DNA of 64,000 bases from Haloferax marinisediminis (GTDB taxonomy: Archaea > Halobacteriota > Halobacteria > Halobacteriales > Haloferacaceae). The notes beneath the pieces were generated by a model. The model saw only the letters and a list, made by a program, of their open reading frames with translations, had not been told where the DNA came from and made no database searches. The position numbers were made by a program, and so were the translations under genes. This document shows, in pieces, positions 62,039 to 64,000 of the stretch (positions are counted from its first letter, which is position 1; every line of letters begins with the position of its first letter). The stretch lies in the NCBI RefSeq assembly GCF_009674585.1, contig NZ_WKJP01000001.1, positions 1,488,001 to 1,552,000 on the forward strand, in the 5' to 3' direction.

Positions 62039-62260
62039 CTACAGTTCTCGGGGATTTCTGCGGTGTCTCGAGATGGTTCTCGTGACGCTGACGACGTCGA
62101 CAGTCGGGTCGACGACGAATCTGGACCCATCTTCGCCGAGTTTCCACGCGACGGGGGCGTAGCCCTGCGGTGCAGGCCCGCCGTCGACGAAGACGAGGTC
62201 TCCCGTTTCGTCGCGGAACACGACCGGTGCTCTGGTTTCGCCCGGCTCGTCAGCGTTCAT
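62039..62260 (-). CDS. Small haloarchaeal protein of unknown function
   Basis: This 73-residue acidic protein contains APVVFRDETGDLVFVDGGPAPQGYAPVAWKLGEDGSRFVVDPTVDVVSV, a compact beta-rich pattern with no cysteines. I do not recognise a family with certainty. The acidic composition and the codon pattern (G/C at third positions) suggest it is real. It lies convergent with the MFS gene and divergent from the geranylgeranyl-reductase-type gene. Confidence 0.6.
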   Translation of the reverse strand: MNADEPGETRAPVVFRDETGDLVFVDGGPAPQGYAPVAWKLGEDGSRFVVDPTVDVVSVTRTISRHRRNPREL

Positions 62261-62441
62261 TGACCCGGAACTCGGCCGGACTGCCTGATAAACCTCCGCA
62301 CCCAGTTATCACACACGGTAGTGAGACTGCGGACGCGTCCTCGAACGCGCGAAATCTCGTCGTCTACTCGAGCAGGTGGCGAGCCGTGAAGGACCACGTC
62401 GGTTCAGGGGGTTTAATAGCCGAGCGAAGTGCTGTAGCGGT

Positions 62442-63833
62442 ATGGAACGCGTAGACGTCGCCATCGTCGGTGGCGGCCCGGCCGGAACGGCGGCAGCACA
62501 CGCCGCTGCGTCGGCCGGGGCCACCGCTGTGGTCTTTGAGAAAGGCGTCCCCCGAGCGGACCGACAGGGCCTCGGTCCAGATTCGACGGACGCAGCAGGT
62601 ATCCTCGACTATTGGGTGGACATCATGGGAATCGATCCCGACGAGATGCCAGACGACGTCGTCCTCGACATCCTCGACCGGGCCGAGTTCATCGGGCCGA
62701 CCGAGTCGCTGACGCTTCGGAGCACCGGTATCGACTCGTCGTACGACGAGTTCGGATACACCTTCCACCGTGCGAAGTTCGACGACTGGATGCGGAGTCG
62801 TGCAGAGGACGCAGGTGCAGAGTACCGTGTGAAGGCGTCCGTCCGTGACGTCGAGACCGACCTCGACGCGGCTGACAGTGCGGACGACCCACGACACGTC
62901 GTTCGGTTAGCGAACGGTGAGGACATCGGTGCCGACTTCCTCATCCTCGCCGACGGTCCACAGCGGACGGTCACCAACAAGGTTCTCGACAAGTACCTGT
63001 CCTTCGACATCACCGACCGCCTCGCCGCACCGAAGGTGAACCACATCGCCTATCAGGAACACCGAGAATTCCCGCCCGAACTGTTCGACGAAGTCGACGG
63101 TGCAATCAAGTTCTGGTGGGGGTACATGCCCGGCCACACCGCCTATCCGTGGATTTTCCCGAACGACAACAACGTCTGCCGGGTCGGTCTCACGATGCCA
63201 ATCGGCCTCGACATCGACGAGGTGAAAGACCGAGACGACTACAAACTCCTCCGCCCTGACGACGAGCGCATCCCACAGGGACGTGAGTACATCCGCCGAC
63301 TCCTCGAACAGGAGTACGGTGACGAGTACGATATCGACGAGGACTTCCCCATCGTCGAAGACCGAGGGAAGACCAAAGGGACCGAGACGTACGCTATCTC
63401 GTCGACGCGACCAATCGACTCGCCCGCGAAAGCAGGCATCGCCGTGACTGGCGGTGCGATGGGGTCGACGTCGGCTTTCCACGAAGGTGGCGACCACGTC
63501 GCCGTTCGAACTGGTGCCATCGCCGGCGAACTCGCCGCTGCGGGTGACATGAGCGAGTACAACGAGCGGTGGAAAGACGCCATCGGCGACGAAATCCTCC
63601 GGAACGTCGCGATGGCCGAAATCGTCCACGACTACGGGCCGAACGACTGGGACAAGACGTTCAAAGCGGCACGGAAACTGCTCGCAGAAGACGGCGGCTA
63701 CACGGCGTTCGACACCGCCAAACTCTCTGCGGGCTTCAGCGCGGCGAAACTCGCCACACGATACAAGAAGACGAAACTGAAGTACCGCAACGGGAAGTAC
63801 GTCCAACTGAAGGAATCCGAGTACACGCTGTAA
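62442..63833 (+). CDS. Geranylgeranyl-reductase-type FAD oxidoreductase
   Basis: This 463-residue flavoprotein starts with VDVAIVGGGPAGTAAAHAAAS, the FAD dinucleotide motif (4-24). Further on come GADFLILADGPQRTVTNKV, the second flavin site, and AGIAVTGGAMGSTSAFHEGGDHVAVRTGAIAGELAA, the FAD phosphate motif. This fits the archaeal geranylgeranyl reductase/halogenase-like family, which saturates isoprenoid chains of membrane lipids or quinones. It lacks the CxxC features seen in the main lipid reductase, so a different isoprenoid substrate is possible. A GTTTAATAG box (62411-62419) lies 26 nt upstream. Confidence 0.82.
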   Translation: MERVDVAIVGGGPAGTAAAHAAASAGATAVVFEKGVPRADRQGLGPDSTDAAGILDYWVDIMGIDPDEMPDDVVLDILDRAEFIGPTESLTLRSTGIDSSYDEFGYTFHRAKFDDWMRSRAEDAGAEYRVKASVRDVETDLDAADSADDPRHVVRLANGEDIGADFLILADGPQRTVTNKVLDKYLSFDITDRLAAPKVNHIAYQEHREFPPELFDEVDGAIKFWWGYMPGHTAYPWIFPNDNNVCRVGLTMPIGLDIDEVKDRDDYKLLRPDDERIPQGREYIRRLLEQEYGDEYDIDEDFPIVEDRGKTKGTETYAISSTRPIDSPAKAGIAVTGGAMGSTSAFHEGGDHVAVRTGAIAGELAAAGDMSEYNERWKDAIGDEILRNVAMAEIVHDYGPNDWDKTFKAARKLLAEDGGYTAFDTAKLSAGFSAAKLATRYKKTKLKYRNGKYVQLKESEYTL

Positions 63834-63907
63834 GCTGCCGCCGAGTGTCGCGACTCAGCCACACCGCTCGGTCGGAACTCGTTTTACCCCCGGTGAACTA
63901 GACGCTT

Positions 63908-64000
63908 GTGCGTACCTCAAGTCCCCGTCCGAGTTGTCCCACTTTGGGAGCGATGACAGAACGGCGAACCCGGGTGCGCGACACCTACTGGCCGGCACAC
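63908..64000 (+). CDS. Start of a gene cut by the right edge
   Basis: A frame open to the window end begins at GTG 63908 or ATG 63953, reading MTERRTRVRDTYWPAH from the second. A TTTTAC box (63882-63887) lies about 24 nt before the GTG. Too little remains to name a family, and it could be a chance frame. Confidence 0.3.
   Translation, partial: MRTSSPRPSCPTLGAMTERRTRVRDTYWPAH

Noticed and set aside
1-64000. CRISPR array, insertion sequence or integrated element
   Set aside because: I saw no regularly spaced direct repeats, transposase or integrase motifs, or attachment-type duplications next to a tRNA.

Overview
The window is chromosomal DNA of an extremely halophilic archaeon, almost certainly in the Haloferax group. 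The proteins are strongly acidic, the GC content is high with G/C at third codon positions, Tat signals with lipoboxes are common, and start codons often lie about 26 nt after a short AT-rich box (leaderless transcription). One protein (26 kb) is recognisable as SAMP1, the ubiquitin-like modifier described in Haloferax volcanii. I see no rRNA, tRNA, insertion sequence, CRISPR array or prophage. Apart from edge fragments the genes look intact, so this is mostly ordinary core genome.

Layout. 0-5 kb: the end of a probable short-chain dehydrogenase, a DUF7522-like protein, a DsbA/FrnE-type thiol oxidoreductase, a 51-residue C2H2 zinc finger, a hydrolase, and an operon for E1-alpha, E1-beta and a free lipoyl domain of a 2-oxoacid/acetoin-type dehydrogenase without E2 or E3. 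5-13.8 kb: polyphosphate kinase with an ApaH-like phosphatase, methionine aminopeptidase, HIT hydrolase, CDF cation exporter, signal peptidase, a zinc-ribbon protein, a methyltransferase and a tRNA methylthiotransferase. 14-20.4 kb: a DUF5518 membrane protein, a PQQ-propeller lipoprotein, nucleoside salvage enzymes (DeoC, nucleoside phosphorylase, PfkB kinase) and membrane proteins.

20.4-26.2 kb is a potassium/ion-homeostasis island: an HPP-UspA fusion, a TrkA-N potassium channel on the opposite strand, and two tandem paralogous TrkA-C membrane proteins joined by a 20-codon micro-ORF and followed directly by samp1. 26.2-33 kb: a FAR-like reductase translationally coupled to an aldehyde dehydrogenase, a Rieske protein, PEP carboxylase and a zinc-ribbon microprotein. 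33-37.5 kb: an aldo/keto reductase, an acetyltransferase and a tightly overlapping pyrG-guaA(B)-DUF7126 nucleotide operon. A 523-nt noncoding stretch with several perfect hairpins and a polypyrimidine tract follows.

38-46 kb: a DUF4382 lipoprotein, a GHMP/beta-RFAP-synthase-like protein, a KaiC-like protein with a degenerate Walker A, two zinc-binding coiled-coil or Cys-cluster proteins, transcription factor S, an Lrp regulator, a DUF7344 regulator, a rhodanese-metallo-beta-lactamase fusion and a second hydrolase. 46-54 kb: PspA, membrane proteins, a DUF1611/enolase-superfamily pair matching the bacterial DgcN-DgcA D-glutamate pathway, a Vms1/VLRF1 peptidyl-tRNA hydrolase, DUF5802 and a quinone oxidoreductase. 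54-64 kb: a DUF1724 regulator, a molybdopterin protein with a 23-histidine N-terminal extension, a GH15 glucoamylase, dihydroxy-acid dehydratase, a D-2-hydroxyacid dehydrogenase, an MFS transporter, a geranylgeranyl-reductase-type flavoprotein, and the start of one more gene.

No single wholly novel system stands out. The best leads are the DgcN-DgcA pair, the His-rich MoaB, the TrkA-C/micro-ORF/SAMP1 array, the structured 37.6-38.1 kb noncoding region, and several perfect palindromes at transcription-start positions. Family names come from recognition of motifs by eye, without database searches.
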